Shown here: positions 55,042-62,140 of the stretch, in pieces
How positions within the stretch are numbered: the first letter of the stretch is position 1
How the letters are laid out: every line of letters starts with the position of its first letter
Assembly: GCA_905182785.1 (NCBI GenBank)
Contig: CAJJDF010000045.1
Coordinates: forward strand, 1 to 62,140
Direction of reading: 5' to 3'
Source of the DNA: an uncultured Flavobacteriales bacterium
GTDB taxonomy: Bacteria > Bacteroidota > Bacteroidia > Flavobacteriales_D > CAJJDF01
DNA: 62,140 bases
Position numbers and translations under genes: made by a program
The notes under the pieces: generated by a model
The model's input: the letters and a program-made list of their open reading frames with translations, nothing else
Told to the model about the DNA's origin: nothing
Database searches by the model: none

Positions 55042-55662
55042 ATGAAAAAAGTACAATTAGAAATAGCAGGACTATCCTATAGCCATACACAAAGTGGAGC
55101 TTATGCTCTAGTTTTTAATGAAGCGGACGGAACTAGAAGACTTCCTATAATTATTGGTGGCACAGAAGCTCAAGCTATTGCAATTGAACTAGAAGGGATG
55201 ACACCAAGTCGCCCATTGACTCATGATTTATTCAAATCATTTGCCGAAGAATTTCAGTTTACTGTAGAAGAAATAATAATTTACAACCTGATAGAAGGAA
55301 TATTTTTCTCTAAATTAATTTGTAAAAACAAAGATGGAAACTCTGTAGAAATTGATTCTCGTACTTCGGATGCAGTTGCTATTGCAGTTCGTTTTAATTG
55401 CCCAATCTTTACTTACGAGTTTATTCTTAGCTCTGCGGGAATTATCCTAGAAGATCAAGAGACAGAAGAAGGAGATGAAAAAGAAGATATCTTAGAAACT
55501 GAAAGTTCTAATGATTTGCCAATCGTAATTCAAGATACACCTGAGGAATCCAAAATGACTATTGAAGAATTAGAAGAAGAATTAAATAATGCTATTGAAA
55601 ATGAGGAGTATGAAAAAGCTTCGAAATTAAGAGATATCATCAACAACAAAAACTCAAACTAA
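55042..55662 (+). CDS. Bifunctional nuclease family protein with UVR motif
   Basis: A 206-residue protein. The N-terminal domain has the BFN (DUF151) pattern: RRLPIIIGGTEAQAIAIELE then MTPSRPLTHDLFKSF, with ISRTSDAVAIAVR-like SRTSDAVAIAVRFNCPIFT near residue 110. The C-terminus has an acidic linker and a UVR motif (IEELEEELNNAIENEEYEKA followed by SKLRDI). BFN proteins are reported to act on DNA or RNA; the role here is unknown. The NupC-type transporter gene follows with an 11-base gap, so the two are likely co-transcribed and may be linked through nucleic acid salvage, an inference. Confidence 0.9.
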   Translation: MKKVQLEIAGLSYSHTQSGAYALVFNEADGTRRLPIIIGGTEAQAIAIELEGMTPSRPLTHDLFKSFAEEFQFTVEEIIIYNLIEGIFFSKLICKNKDGNSVEIDSRTSDAVAIAVRFNCPIFTYEFILSSAGIILEDQETEEGDEKEDILETESSNDLPIVIQDTPEESKMTIEELEEELNNAIENEEYEKASKLRDIINNKNSN

Positions 55663-55673
55663 CCTGTTTTCAC

Positions 55674-57494
55674 ATGAGAAATAAATTACTGTATGTAGTA
55701 TTACTTTTTTCTTTATTTCTTTCTCAATCTTGCTCTCAAGAGCAAAGCTTGTCTATTGAAAGTCAAATTGCAAGAGTTTGGAATTACGATTCAGAAATAG
55801 GAAGCGCAAACATTGACTCTGCCACTTTTCTTATTTTAACTAAAAACGAGAACGAACAAACCTTCGTTTGGTCAATGAATGGAAGAAAAGACGTAGGAAC
55901 TTGGTCTATTGTTGATAGCAATGAATTGGTGCTTAAATCCCCTCTTCAAAATACTGAATCTGGGGTAGATTCAATCGCTCAATCATTTGACAATAATGGT
56001 AAGGCTACAGTTCATTATTTCAAAGACAATGAAACGGTTGCTACTTTTAATGAAGGGAAGTTTTACCCAAAACAATTCTCTCAGAAATTCAACATAAATA
56101 AATTATCAAGTGACGAGTTACATTTGGTTTTTGACAATGAATCAGGATCAAATCCTGGGCTTACTGTATTTCCATTTGTTTACAAATCAACTGTGTTACC
56201 CACTAGTATTTCTTTTTATTCTGTAACAAGAGGATTGATTGGAATTTTAGGATTAATATTTATCACCTTTTTATTCAGTTCTAATAGAAAAGCAATAAAC
56301 TGGAGCTTGGTAACAAAAGGGCTTATCTTACAAATAGTATTGGCAGTAGCCGTACTTTACGTTCCAATTGTGGCTGCATTTTTTGATCACTTGAGTCGCT
56401 TTTTTATGGAGATTATAGGGTATACTAATGCTGGTTCTGATTTTGTATTTGGTCAGTTTGGTACTGGTAAAATTCAAGGGCCATTACAAAACTTTGCTTT
56501 CAAAATATTGCCTACTATTATATTCTTTTCTGCCTTAATGAGTATGTTATATTATTTAGGAATACTTCAATTAATAGTTTATGTTTTTGCTTGGTTGATG
56601 AAACGTTTCATGAAATTATCAGGAGCAGAAAGTTTGGCAGCAGCAGGAAATATTTTCTTAGGACAAACGGAAGCTCCATTTTTAGTAAAACCTTATTTAG
56701 AGAAAATGACCAAATCAGAATTAATGTGTCTGATGACTGGGGGAATGGCAACTATTGCCGGAGGAGTTTTAGCTGCCTACATCGGTTTTCTTGGTGGTGA
56801 CGATCCTGAACAAAGTATGTTCTTTGCTAAACATTTATTAACAGCTTCTATAATGTCGGCACCAGCCGCAGTGGTTGCTGCAAAAATTCTTGTGCCAGAA
56901 ACAGAAGAGTTTAATAACGAAATGAAAATTCCGAAAGAGAAAATTGGATCTAATATCCTGGAAGCCATTACTAATGGATCGTCTGATGGATTAAAATTGG
57001 CTGTGAATGTGGGTGTAATGCTATTAGTATTTACTGCAATTGTATACATGGCAAATTCTGGTTTAGCTTGGATAGGTGGCTTCACTGGCTTAAATGATTT
57101 AATCGCAGCAAACACAGGTTATACTGAACTTTCATTTCAATTTATTTTAGGATATGCTTTTGCCCCGATTGCTGGTCTTATGGGAATAGACAATTGGAAT
57201 GACATGGTATTGACAGGACAGTTATTAGGAGAAAAAACTATTTTGAATGAGTTTTATGCTTACGCTACTTTTGGAGATTTAAAATCTCAATTTGTATCAC
57301 AAAAATCTGTAGTTATGGCTACTTACATGCTCTGTGGATTTGCTAATTTTGCTTCAATAGGAATACAAATTGGAGGAATTGGATCACTAATTCCATCAAG
57401 AAAAGCAACACTTTCTAAACTGGGAGTAAAAGCTCTTGTTGGAGGAACAGTTGCTAGTCTACTTACTGCTGTTGTGGTAGGAATGTTTTTGTAA
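55674..57494 (+). CDS. NupC-family concentrative nucleoside transporter with extra N-terminal lipoprotein-type domain
   Basis: A 606-residue protein. Residues 1-22 are a lipoprotein-like signal (lipobox SQSC); residues 25-165 are a soluble beta-rich segment (WNYDSEIGSANIDSATFLIL then GTWSIVDSNELVLKSP) that looks like a lipocalin-type domain. From about residue 180 the CNT transporter follows, with many helices, GAESLAAAGNIFLGQTEAPF (NupC core motif near residue 325) and GVMLLVFTAIVYMANSG. NupC proteins import nucleosides with H+ or Na+. Fusion to an extracytoplasmic domain is not usual. It lies 11 bases after the nuclease gene. Confidence 0.87.
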   Translation: MRNKLLYVVLLFSLFLSQSCSQEQSLSIESQIARVWNYDSEIGSANIDSATFLILTKNENEQTFVWSMNGRKDVGTWSIVDSNELVLKSPLQNTESGVDSIAQSFDNNGKATVHYFKDNETVATFNEGKFYPKQFSQKFNINKLSSDELHLVFDNESGSNPGLTVFPFVYKSTVLPTSISFYSVTRGLIGILGLIFITFLFSSNRKAINWSLVTKGLILQIVLAVAVLYVPIVAAFFDHLSRFFMEIIGYTNAGSDFVFGQFGTGKIQGPLQNFAFKILPTIIFFSALMSMLYYLGILQLIVYVFAWLMKRFMKLSGAESLAAAGNIFLGQTEAPFLVKPYLEKMTKSELMCLMTGGMATIAGGVLAAYIGFLGGDDPEQSMFFAKHLLTASIMSAPAAVVAAKILVPETEEFNNEMKIPKEKIGSNILEAITNGSSDGLKLAVNVGVMLLVFTAIVYMANSGLAWIGGFTGLNDLIAANTGYTELSFQFILGYAFAPIAGLMGIDNWNDMVLTGQLLGEKTILNEFYAYATFGDLKSQFVSQKSVVMATYMLCGFANFASIGIQIGGIGSLIPSRKATLSKLGVKALVGGTVASLLTAVVVGMFL

Positions 57495-57495
57495 C

Positions 57496-58050
57496 CTAGC
57501 TCCTTCTCTGGATTCTTTTTGGTGAAAATTTTTCTATTGGGTAACCAATTAATAAACTTACTTCTTTAGCAAATGCCTTAGCTTCTGAATAGGTATCAAA
57601 AGAACCGCACAGTATTTTCTTTCTATGAGAATTATCCATCAAATATAATTCTGTGGATTGAAATTTTTCGGTAACAGAAACTCCATCTCCATTTTGATTC
57701 ACCAAAGTATTATCTCGTTTTTTCATGCTTGTTTTCAAAACCAAACAAGAAAACCCTTTATACTTTCTCCAAGAACCTTGCTTAATTCCTAATGCACTTA
57801 TGTAAAATTTTATTTTCACACCTATTTCAATAATTAATCCTGTAGTTGCGGTATACATGAACAGAAATAAAATTATTGAAACCAATTGAATTGAAATCGA
57901 CAATGAAGAAAACGGTAGAAAAAAGGAGGCAAAAAACACAACTATTAAAAATATAAAAAGAAGATATGATTTCCCTTTAGGAAACCTCCTCCCATGATTT
58001 ATTTCAATCAAATCATTTTTAGCAATTATTGTGGGTTTATCTTTTAACAT
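57496..58050 (-). CDS. Membrane protein of unknown function, possible PH-like
   Basis: No family is recognised. The 184-residue protein has two hydrophobic segments (about residues 30-48 and 52-72) after a basic stretch (GRRFPKGKSY), then a polar C-terminal region of about 100 residues (YKGFSCLVLKTSMKKRDNTL, STELYLMDNSHRKKILCGSF, DTYSEAKAFAKEVSLLIGYP). The layout of two helices followed by a beta-rich cytosolic domain resembles small bacterial PH-like proteins such as the one at 54.4 kb, but the match is structural, not by motif. It is convergent with the NupC gene, and its stop is 2 bases past the NupC stop. It ends on TAG. Confidence 0.6.
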   Translation of the reverse strand: MLKDKPTIIAKNDLIEINHGRRFPKGKSYLLFIFLIVVFFASFFLPFSSLSISIQLVSIILFLFMYTATTGLIIEIGVKIKFYISALGIKQGSWRKYKGFSCLVLKTSMKKRDNTLVNQNGDGVSVTEKFQSTELYLMDNSHRKKILCGSFDTYSEAKAFAKEVSLLIGYPIEKFSPKRIQRRS

Positions 58051-58139
58051 AACTTGCCTTGAATCTAATAAAAATTGTTAAAACCATTTCATATTAACTA
58101 TATTTTAATGAAATTAGGGACTTGAACCAAAAAACAACT

Positions 58140-60701
58140 ATGAAATTACTATTTACCTCCTTTCTTTCTCTCCTACTTATTGTAGGAAATTCTAATGAAG
58201 CTAACGCTCAGTTTTGGAAGAAAAAGAAAAACAAAACAGAAAAAAAGAAACCTACAAAACCAAAAGATAGTTTTAAATCTATTAAAAGCGTTACTGCGAA
58301 ATGTAAAAAGCATGGTGGTCTTTTCCCTATTTACCAAGACACAACAAATGGATCTCTTTTTATAGAGATTGACAAAAGTCAATTGGGTGAAGAATACATT
58401 TACTTTAGTTATGTAGAAAATGGATTGATGGATGTAGGCTCTTTTAAAGGTTCTTACAGAGGCTCTAAAATTTTTAAAATAAATCGTTACTATGGAAACA
58501 TAGAGTTTCAATTAGAAAACACGAGTTATTATTTTAATCCAGATAATGAAATAAGCAAGTCTGCTAACACAAACATTAATAAACCAATAATCATTAGTGA
58601 GAAAATCAAAGGAAAAACAGGCGACAAAATACTAATCTCTGCCACTTCAATTTTCTTGGCAGAAAACTTTGCTAAAATAAAACCAAAATATCCTCCAGGA
58701 TATAGAGGTACTAAATTAGGTTCATTGAGCAAATCAAAATCTAAACCAGTACAAATTAAAAATTACCCGAACAATACAGACGTGCGTTCATTATACGTAT
58801 ATGACAATGGTTCTGGAAGAGGATCGTCTGCCATGACAAGTAGCAAAAGTATTTCTATCACTTATCATCACAGTATTATAGAAATGCCTAAGAATGATTT
58901 CAAATCAAGGAGAGACGACCCAAGAGTTGGTTATTTCATGACACAAGTAACGGATCAAACTAGTGCTTCTGTAACTCCATACAGAGATATGATTCACAGA
59001 TGGAACTTGGTAAAGAAAAACCCTGAACTAGAAATTTCTGAACCGGTTGAACCAATTACTTGGTGGATAGAAAATACGACTCCAAAAGAACTAAGACCCA
59101 TTATAAAAGCAGGAGTAGAAAAATGGAATGTTGCTTTTGAAAAAGCAGGATTCAAAAATGCTGTTGTAGTAAATATTCAGCCAGACACTGCAACTTGGGA
59201 TGCTGGAGATATCCGATACAATGTATTGAGATGGACTTCCTCTCCAAAACCTCCATTTGGTGGTTACGGACCAAGCTTTGTAAACCCTAGAACAGGACAA
59301 ATTCTTGGCGCAGACATTATGCTAGAATACGTTTACATTTTGGGAAGAATAAAACAAGATAAACTATTTGAACAAGCCGGAATTGGTATGGTAGAACAAA
59401 ACGAATTGGAAGAGCACGACCATAAATTCTGTTCCATTGGAAGTATGATGCAAGAAGATGTATTCTTTGGAAACACAGCTTTAGGAATTATGGATTTAAC
59501 AGGAATTGAAAAAAACACATTCTTAACACAATCTATCCAGAGGTTAGTATTACACGAAGTTGGACACACACTTGGTCTTAACCATAACATGAAAGGAAGT
59601 TCTATACAATCGGTTGCTGACCTAAAAAATCAAGCAAAGATGGACAAAGAAGGAATGTGTAATTCTGTGATGGAATACCCTGCAATAAACTTTGCTTTGA
59701 ACAAAAATGAACAGACTTATTATTATGATGACAAAACTGGATTGTACGATCATTGGGTAATTGACTATGGGTATTCTCAAGCTTTAGAGAATGAAACTAC
59801 TGAAGAAAAAAGGTTAACTAAAATATTATCGCGTTCTACTGACCCAAAATTAGTCTTTGGAAATGATGCAGATGACATGAGAGCGCCAGGAAAAGGAATT
59901 GACCCAATGGTAAATATTTATGATTTATCTAATGATCCTGTGGCTTATGGAGTAGACAGAATTAATTTGATTGACACGAAATTGATACCACAAATAATTA
60001 CTAAATATGCAAAAGACAATCAATCTTACATGGAATTGAGAAATGCTTATTTATCGTTATCAGGTCAAAAAGCAAGACAATTAAATGTGATGACTCGTCA
60101 GATTGGAGGAGTTTATGTAAACCGAGCATTTGAAGGACAGGCAACAAACCTTGACCCACTCACTCCTGTTCCTTATGAAAAACAAAAAGCTGCAATGGTT
60201 GCATTAACAAAATATGCTTTTTCTCCTGAAGTATTTGAAGTAGATCAAAAACTAATGAGACACTTACAAGCACAAAGAAGAGGGTTTGGATTTTATAGTA
60301 GTGGAGAAGATCCAAAAATTCACGACAGAAACTTGAGAACTCAAACTATGTTATTGATGCATTTGTTGCACCCAAATGTGCTAAAAAGAATTACTGATAC
60401 AGAATTGTATGGAAACACTTATAAGCTTCCAGAATATTTAACAGATTTAACTGATGCAATATTTAAACAGGATAGAAAGACAGCAGTTAATTCCTCAAGA
60501 CAAAATTTACAATTATTGTACACGAACTATTTAATTCAATATTTAGGAAATAAAAGAACTTTAATGAGTACAAGGTCGCAAGTTTTGTATCAATTAAATG
60601 AAGTTCTTAAAATATCGAAAGAAAACAGTGACGATTTATCTACAAAAGCACACAAAATACACTTAAATTTAATAATTAAAAATACGCTTGAAACCAAGTA
60701 A
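58140..60701 (+). CDS. Exported zinc-dependent metalloprotease (DUF5117/DUF5118 type)
   Basis: The ATG at 58140 starts a signal peptide (MKLLFTSFLSLLLIVGNSNE); 6 in-frame codons upstream begin with TTG. The 853-residue protein has an N-terminal basic linker (KKKKNKTEKKKPTKPK), then about residues 70-320 matching the DUF5118/DUF5117 domains found in this family, and a catalytic domain with LHEVGHTLGLNHN (HExxHxxGxxH) near residue 480 and a following Met-turn-like SVMEYPA. It is a gluzincin/metzincin-type zinc protease in the periplasm or outside; substrate unknown. It is followed by a terminator. Confidence 0.9.
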   Translation: MKLLFTSFLSLLLIVGNSNEANAQFWKKKKNKTEKKKPTKPKDSFKSIKSVTAKCKKHGGLFPIYQDTTNGSLFIEIDKSQLGEEYIYFSYVENGLMDVGSFKGSYRGSKIFKINRYYGNIEFQLENTSYYFNPDNEISKSANTNINKPIIISEKIKGKTGDKILISATSIFLAENFAKIKPKYPPGYRGTKLGSLSKSKSKPVQIKNYPNNTDVRSLYVYDNGSGRGSSAMTSSKSISITYHHSIIEMPKNDFKSRRDDPRVGYFMTQVTDQTSASVTPYRDMIHRWNLVKKNPELEISEPVEPITWWIENTTPKELRPIIKAGVEKWNVAFEKAGFKNAVVVNIQPDTATWDAGDIRYNVLRWTSSPKPPFGGYGPSFVNPRTGQILGADIMLEYVYILGRIKQDKLFEQAGIGMVEQNELEEHDHKFCSIGSMMQEDVFFGNTALGIMDLTGIEKNTFLTQSIQRLVLHEVGHTLGLNHNMKGSSIQSVADLKNQAKMDKEGMCNSVMEYPAINFALNKNEQTYYYDDKTGLYDHWVIDYGYSQALENETTEEKRLTKILSRSTDPKLVFGNDADDMRAPGKGIDPMVNIYDLSNDPVAYGVDRINLIDTKLIPQIITKYAKDNQSYMELRNAYLSLSGQKARQLNVMTRQIGGVYVNRAFEGQATNLDPLTPVPYEKQKAAMVALTKYAFSPEVFEVDQKLMRHLQAQRRGFGFYSSGEDPKIHDRNLRTQTMLLMHLLHPNVLKRITDTELYGNTYKLPEYLTDLTDAIFKQDRKTAVNSSRQNLQLLYTNYLIQYLGNKRTLMSTRSQVLYQLNEVLKISKENSDDLSTKAHKIHLNLIIKNTLETK

Positions 60702-60723
60702 TAACTACCTTTTCGGATAAGAT

Positions 60724-60758
60724 GAAAAACCACTTTAAAATTAAGGTGGTTTTTTTTT
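60724..60758 (+). terminator. Terminator of the zinc protease gene
   Basis: AAAACCACTTTAA and TTAAGGTGGTTTT pair (one G-T pair) around AA, with a T-tract, 22 bases past the stop. Confidence 0.8.
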
Positions 60759-60767
60759 ATGTTTTTA

Positions 60768-60797
60768 TTGCAGTTTAAAAAACTTATACTACTTTTG
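60768..60797 (+). promoter_or_regulatory. Promoter of tRNA-Ser
   Basis: TTG at 60768-60770, a 19-base spacer, and TACTTTTG at 60790-60797 (TAnnTTTG) stand just before the tRNA start at 60802. Confidence 0.6.
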
Positions 60798-60801
60798 CAG
60801 T

Positions 60802-60886
60802 GGAGATGTGGCAGAGTGGTCGATTGCGATAGTCTTGAAAACTATTGTACTGCGAGGTACCGGGGGTTCGAATCCCTCCATCTCCG
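60802..60886 (+). tRNA. tRNA-Ser (anticodon UGA)
   Basis: An 85-base class II tRNA. The acceptor arms GGAGATG and CATCTCC pair with G as the discriminator base. The anticodon loop CTTGAAA carries TGA (reads UCA/UCG). A long variable arm (TACTGCGAGGTA region) separates it from the T arm with GGTTCGAATCC. The CCA end is not encoded. A terminator follows at once. Eighteen bases of its 3' end recur at 61055-61072. Confidence 0.95.
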
Positions 60887-60888
60887 CT

Positions 60889-60923
60889 AAAAAAACCCAT
60901 TAACTTTTGTTAATGGGTTTTTT
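60889..60923 (+). terminator. Terminator after tRNA-Ser
   Basis: AAAAAACCCATTAAC and GTTAATGGGTTTTTT pair around TTTT, 3 bases past the tRNA. Confidence 0.85.
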
Positions 60924-61054
60924 GCTTTTTATAGGAATGTCAAGAGTTTTCACTCTTGTAAATGGATAGAAAGAGCAAAAAACTCAGACTCACGATAGTG
61001 AGGATGTGAGTTTCTATGATTGCACAGGATAACTTATTTAGGATGAACGAAGTT

Positions 61055-61072
61055 AATCCCCCCATCTCCGCT
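61055..61072 (+). repeat. Duplicate of the tRNA-Ser 3' end
   Basis: AATCCCCCCATCTCCGCT matches 17 of 18 bases of the tRNA-Ser 3' end plus two flanking bases (60871-60888), 184 bases downstream in direct orientation. The tRNA proper ends at 60886. Between them lie the terminator and about 130 bases that hold no recognised gene. It is the pattern left by an element that integrated at a tRNA 3' end, or by a partial tRNA duplication. The rest of the gap up to 61207 has no other recognisable feature. Confidence 0.6.
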
Positions 61073-61207
61073 CAGAAAAAAGGCTTGATTTCGTTTTTAG
61101 TATTATCAAAAGTTATACTAATTCTTAATGAAATATTAACCTAGATTAATACTTGTTAGTTACTTATTCCCTATTTTTACAAAATAATTAACAATTAAAA
61201 AAAAACA

Positions 61208-61858
61208 ATGAAAAAATTTATTATCCCTGCCTTATTATTTGCAGCAGTATTAACAACATCTTGTGGAAGCAATGCTGTAGAAGCATCTGACGCAAAAGAA
61301 GTAAAAGAAGTAGCTATTACTGGAACGTATGACGTTTTGGGAGATCATAATCACGTAGATTGGAAAGCATGGCACTTAGGAAAAACTGGCGAAAGGTTTG
61401 GAACAGTAGTTTTATCAGCAGCAAAGGCTTCTGTAAATGAAGGTGCTTTAGTTGCTGGAAAATTCGTGTTGGATTTAACTGCATTAACTGTAGAAAACTT
61501 TGGGGATGATACTGCTCAAAACGAAAAATTGAGAGGACACTTAACTAGTGGAGATTTTTTCTTAACGGATTCTTTCCCAACTGCAATGTTCGAAATTACA
61601 AATGTAGATACAACTTCTGGAGATTTTAATTCTATTGTTACAGGAAACTTAACTATTAAAGGTGTTTCAAAAAGTATTTCTTTCAAGTCTAACGTAGAAA
61701 TTACTGAAGATGTTGTTTCTATTGCATCAGAAAATTTTGAAGTAAACAGAGAAGACTGGGGATTATCTTACCACAATGAGGGTACTGTAGGAGTTCCTGC
61801 TGATTATTTAATTGCTAATGAAATTGCATTTACCATTCACGCAAACTTGACAAAGTAA
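61208..61858 (+). CDS. YceI family lipoprotein
   Basis: A 216-residue lipoprotein (lipobox TTSC, signal residues 1-18) with a YceI lipocalin-like domain: GTYDVLGDHNHVDWKAWHLG near residue 40, LDLTALTVENFGDD, then LRGHLTSGDFFLTDSFPTAM followed by FEI, and GNLTIKGVSKSISFKSN. These strands are the YceI barrel that binds a long lipid or isoprenoid chain in known members. It sits in the periplasm or on a membrane. The gene stands alone and has a terminator. Confidence 0.93.
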   Translation: MKKFIIPALLFAAVLTTSCGSNAVEASDAKEVKEVAITGTYDVLGDHNHVDWKAWHLGKTGERFGTVVLSAAKASVNEGALVAGKFVLDLTALTVENFGDDTAQNEKLRGHLTSGDFFLTDSFPTAMFEITNVDTTSGDFNSIVTGNLTIKGVSKSISFKSNVEITEDVVSIASENFEVNREDWGLSYHNEGTVGVPADYLIANEIAFTIHANLTK

Positions 61859-61875
61859 TTTAGTTAAACTTATTT

Positions 61876-61915
61876 AAAAAAACTCCTTCTGAAATTTCAG
61901 AAGGAGTTTTTTTTT
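61876..61915 (+). terminator. Terminator of the yceI-like gene
   Basis: AAAAACTCCTTCTGAAA and TTTCAGAAGGAGTTTTT form a perfect stem with a T-tract, 17 bases past the stop. Confidence 0.85.
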
Positions 61916-61947
61916 GTTTTAAACCGAAGCATTTGTCATTCCAGCTT

Positions 61948-61969
61948 TTCATCTATCGTTTAAGATGAA
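61948..61969. repeat. Small intergenic hairpin
   Basis: TTCATCT and AGATGAA pair around ATCGTTTA, with CCAG before and CTGG after farther out. It lies between the YceI gene and tRNA-Gly and has no assigned function. Confidence 0.4.
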
Positions 61970-62010
61970 CTTCGGCAAGAAGAATAACTGGACAAAGAGA
62001 ATTTAGCACA

Positions 62011-62044
62011 AAAAAAACTCTTAGCAAATGCTAAGAGTTTTTTT
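62011..62044 (-). terminator. Terminator of the tRNA-Gly transcript
   Basis: AAAAAAACTCTTAGCA and TGCTAAGAGTTTTTTT form a stem around AA. It lies 31 bases beyond the 3' end of tRNA-Gly on the minus strand. Confidence 0.8.
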
Positions 62045-62075
62045 ATAGTATTCATTTTACACTTGTAAAACTATG

Positions 62076-62140
62076 AGCGAGAGACGGGGCTCAAACCCGC
62101 GACCCTCAGCTTGGAAGGCTGACGCTCTATCAACTGAGCT
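62076..62140 (-). tRNA. tRNA-Gly (anticodon UCC), cut by the window end
   Basis: Read on the minus strand: D arm (AGCTCAGTTGATAGAGC), anticodon loop CTTCCAA (anticodon TCC, reads GGA/GGG), T arm with GGGTTTGAGCCCC, and the 3' acceptor strand CTCTCGC with T as discriminator. The first 8 or so bases of the 5' end lie beyond base 62140. CCA is not encoded. Confidence 0.92.

Noticed and set aside
1-62140. Insertion sequences, prophage, toxin-antitoxin or defence islands
   Set aside because: No transposase, integrase, phage structural, toxin-antitoxin, restriction or other defence protein was recognised among the coding regions.

Overview
The window is an AT-rich stretch of chromosome from a member of the Bacteroidota, most probably class Flavobacteriia. 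The evidence is: four predicted secreted proteins with type IX secretion (T9SS) C-terminal sorting tails, a TonB-dependent receptor with a carboxypeptidase-like N-terminal domain, almost no Shine-Dalgarno sequences, many promoters of the Bacteroidota type (-7 box TAnnTTTG), and families typical of this class (DUF4920, the DUF5117/5118 zinc protease, the E1 alpha-beta fusion). I cannot name the species. Almost all intact genes stop on TAA, a few on TAG, and one (the MscS-type channel) on TGA.

Layout. 1-7.1 kb is the edge of a surface-polysaccharide and envelope block: a Wzx-like flippase, a polysaccharide deacetylase, GalE, penicillin-binding protein 1C and a family 2 glycosyltransferase. 7.2-11.6 kb has a membrane di-iron hydroxylase, a hairpin-repeat cluster, an apparent operon of a DUF2723-like protein, an ECF sigma factor and a putative anti-sigma factor, and a DUF4920 lipoprotein. 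11.7-19.9 kb has a decayed outer-membrane gene with its terminator intact, two T9SS cargo proteins (one an SGNH hydrolase), mnmA, a membrane polyferredoxin and two lipoproteins. 20-38.4 kb is mostly housekeeping: recA, bcp peroxiredoxin, an M1 peptidase, mutS, purK, a DAO-family oxidoreductase, the fused 2-oxoacid dehydrogenase E1, an L,D-transpeptidase gene broken by one stop codon, a YbdG-like channel, ychF and a YbiT-like ABC-F protein. A 0.94-kb gap without an intact gene follows.

39.3-54.9 kb holds a TonB-dependent receptor, queE with 5-formyl-THF cyclo-ligase, an intradiol dioxygenase with both a twin-arginine signal and a T9SS tail, ybaB, fahA, a TetR-reductase operon with a visible operator candidate, a thioredoxin-like gene broken by one TGA, pdhB, another T9SS cargo, etfBA and a pair of bacterial PH-domain membrane proteins. 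55-62 kb has a bifunctional nuclease next to a NupC nucleoside transporter carrying an extra lipoprotein-type N-terminus, a large zinc protease, tRNA-Ser(UGA), a YceI lipoprotein and a partial tRNA-Gly(UCC) cut by the window end.

There is no CRISPR array, transposase, phage module or recognisable defence system. The observations most worth checking are a small family of hairpin repeats whose outer stems covary between copies, two genes interrupted by single in-frame stops plus three shorter gene remnants, a duplicated tRNA-Ser 3' end, the Tat plus T9SS dioxygenase, and the lipoprotein-NupC fusion. I found no convincing wholly new multi-gene system.
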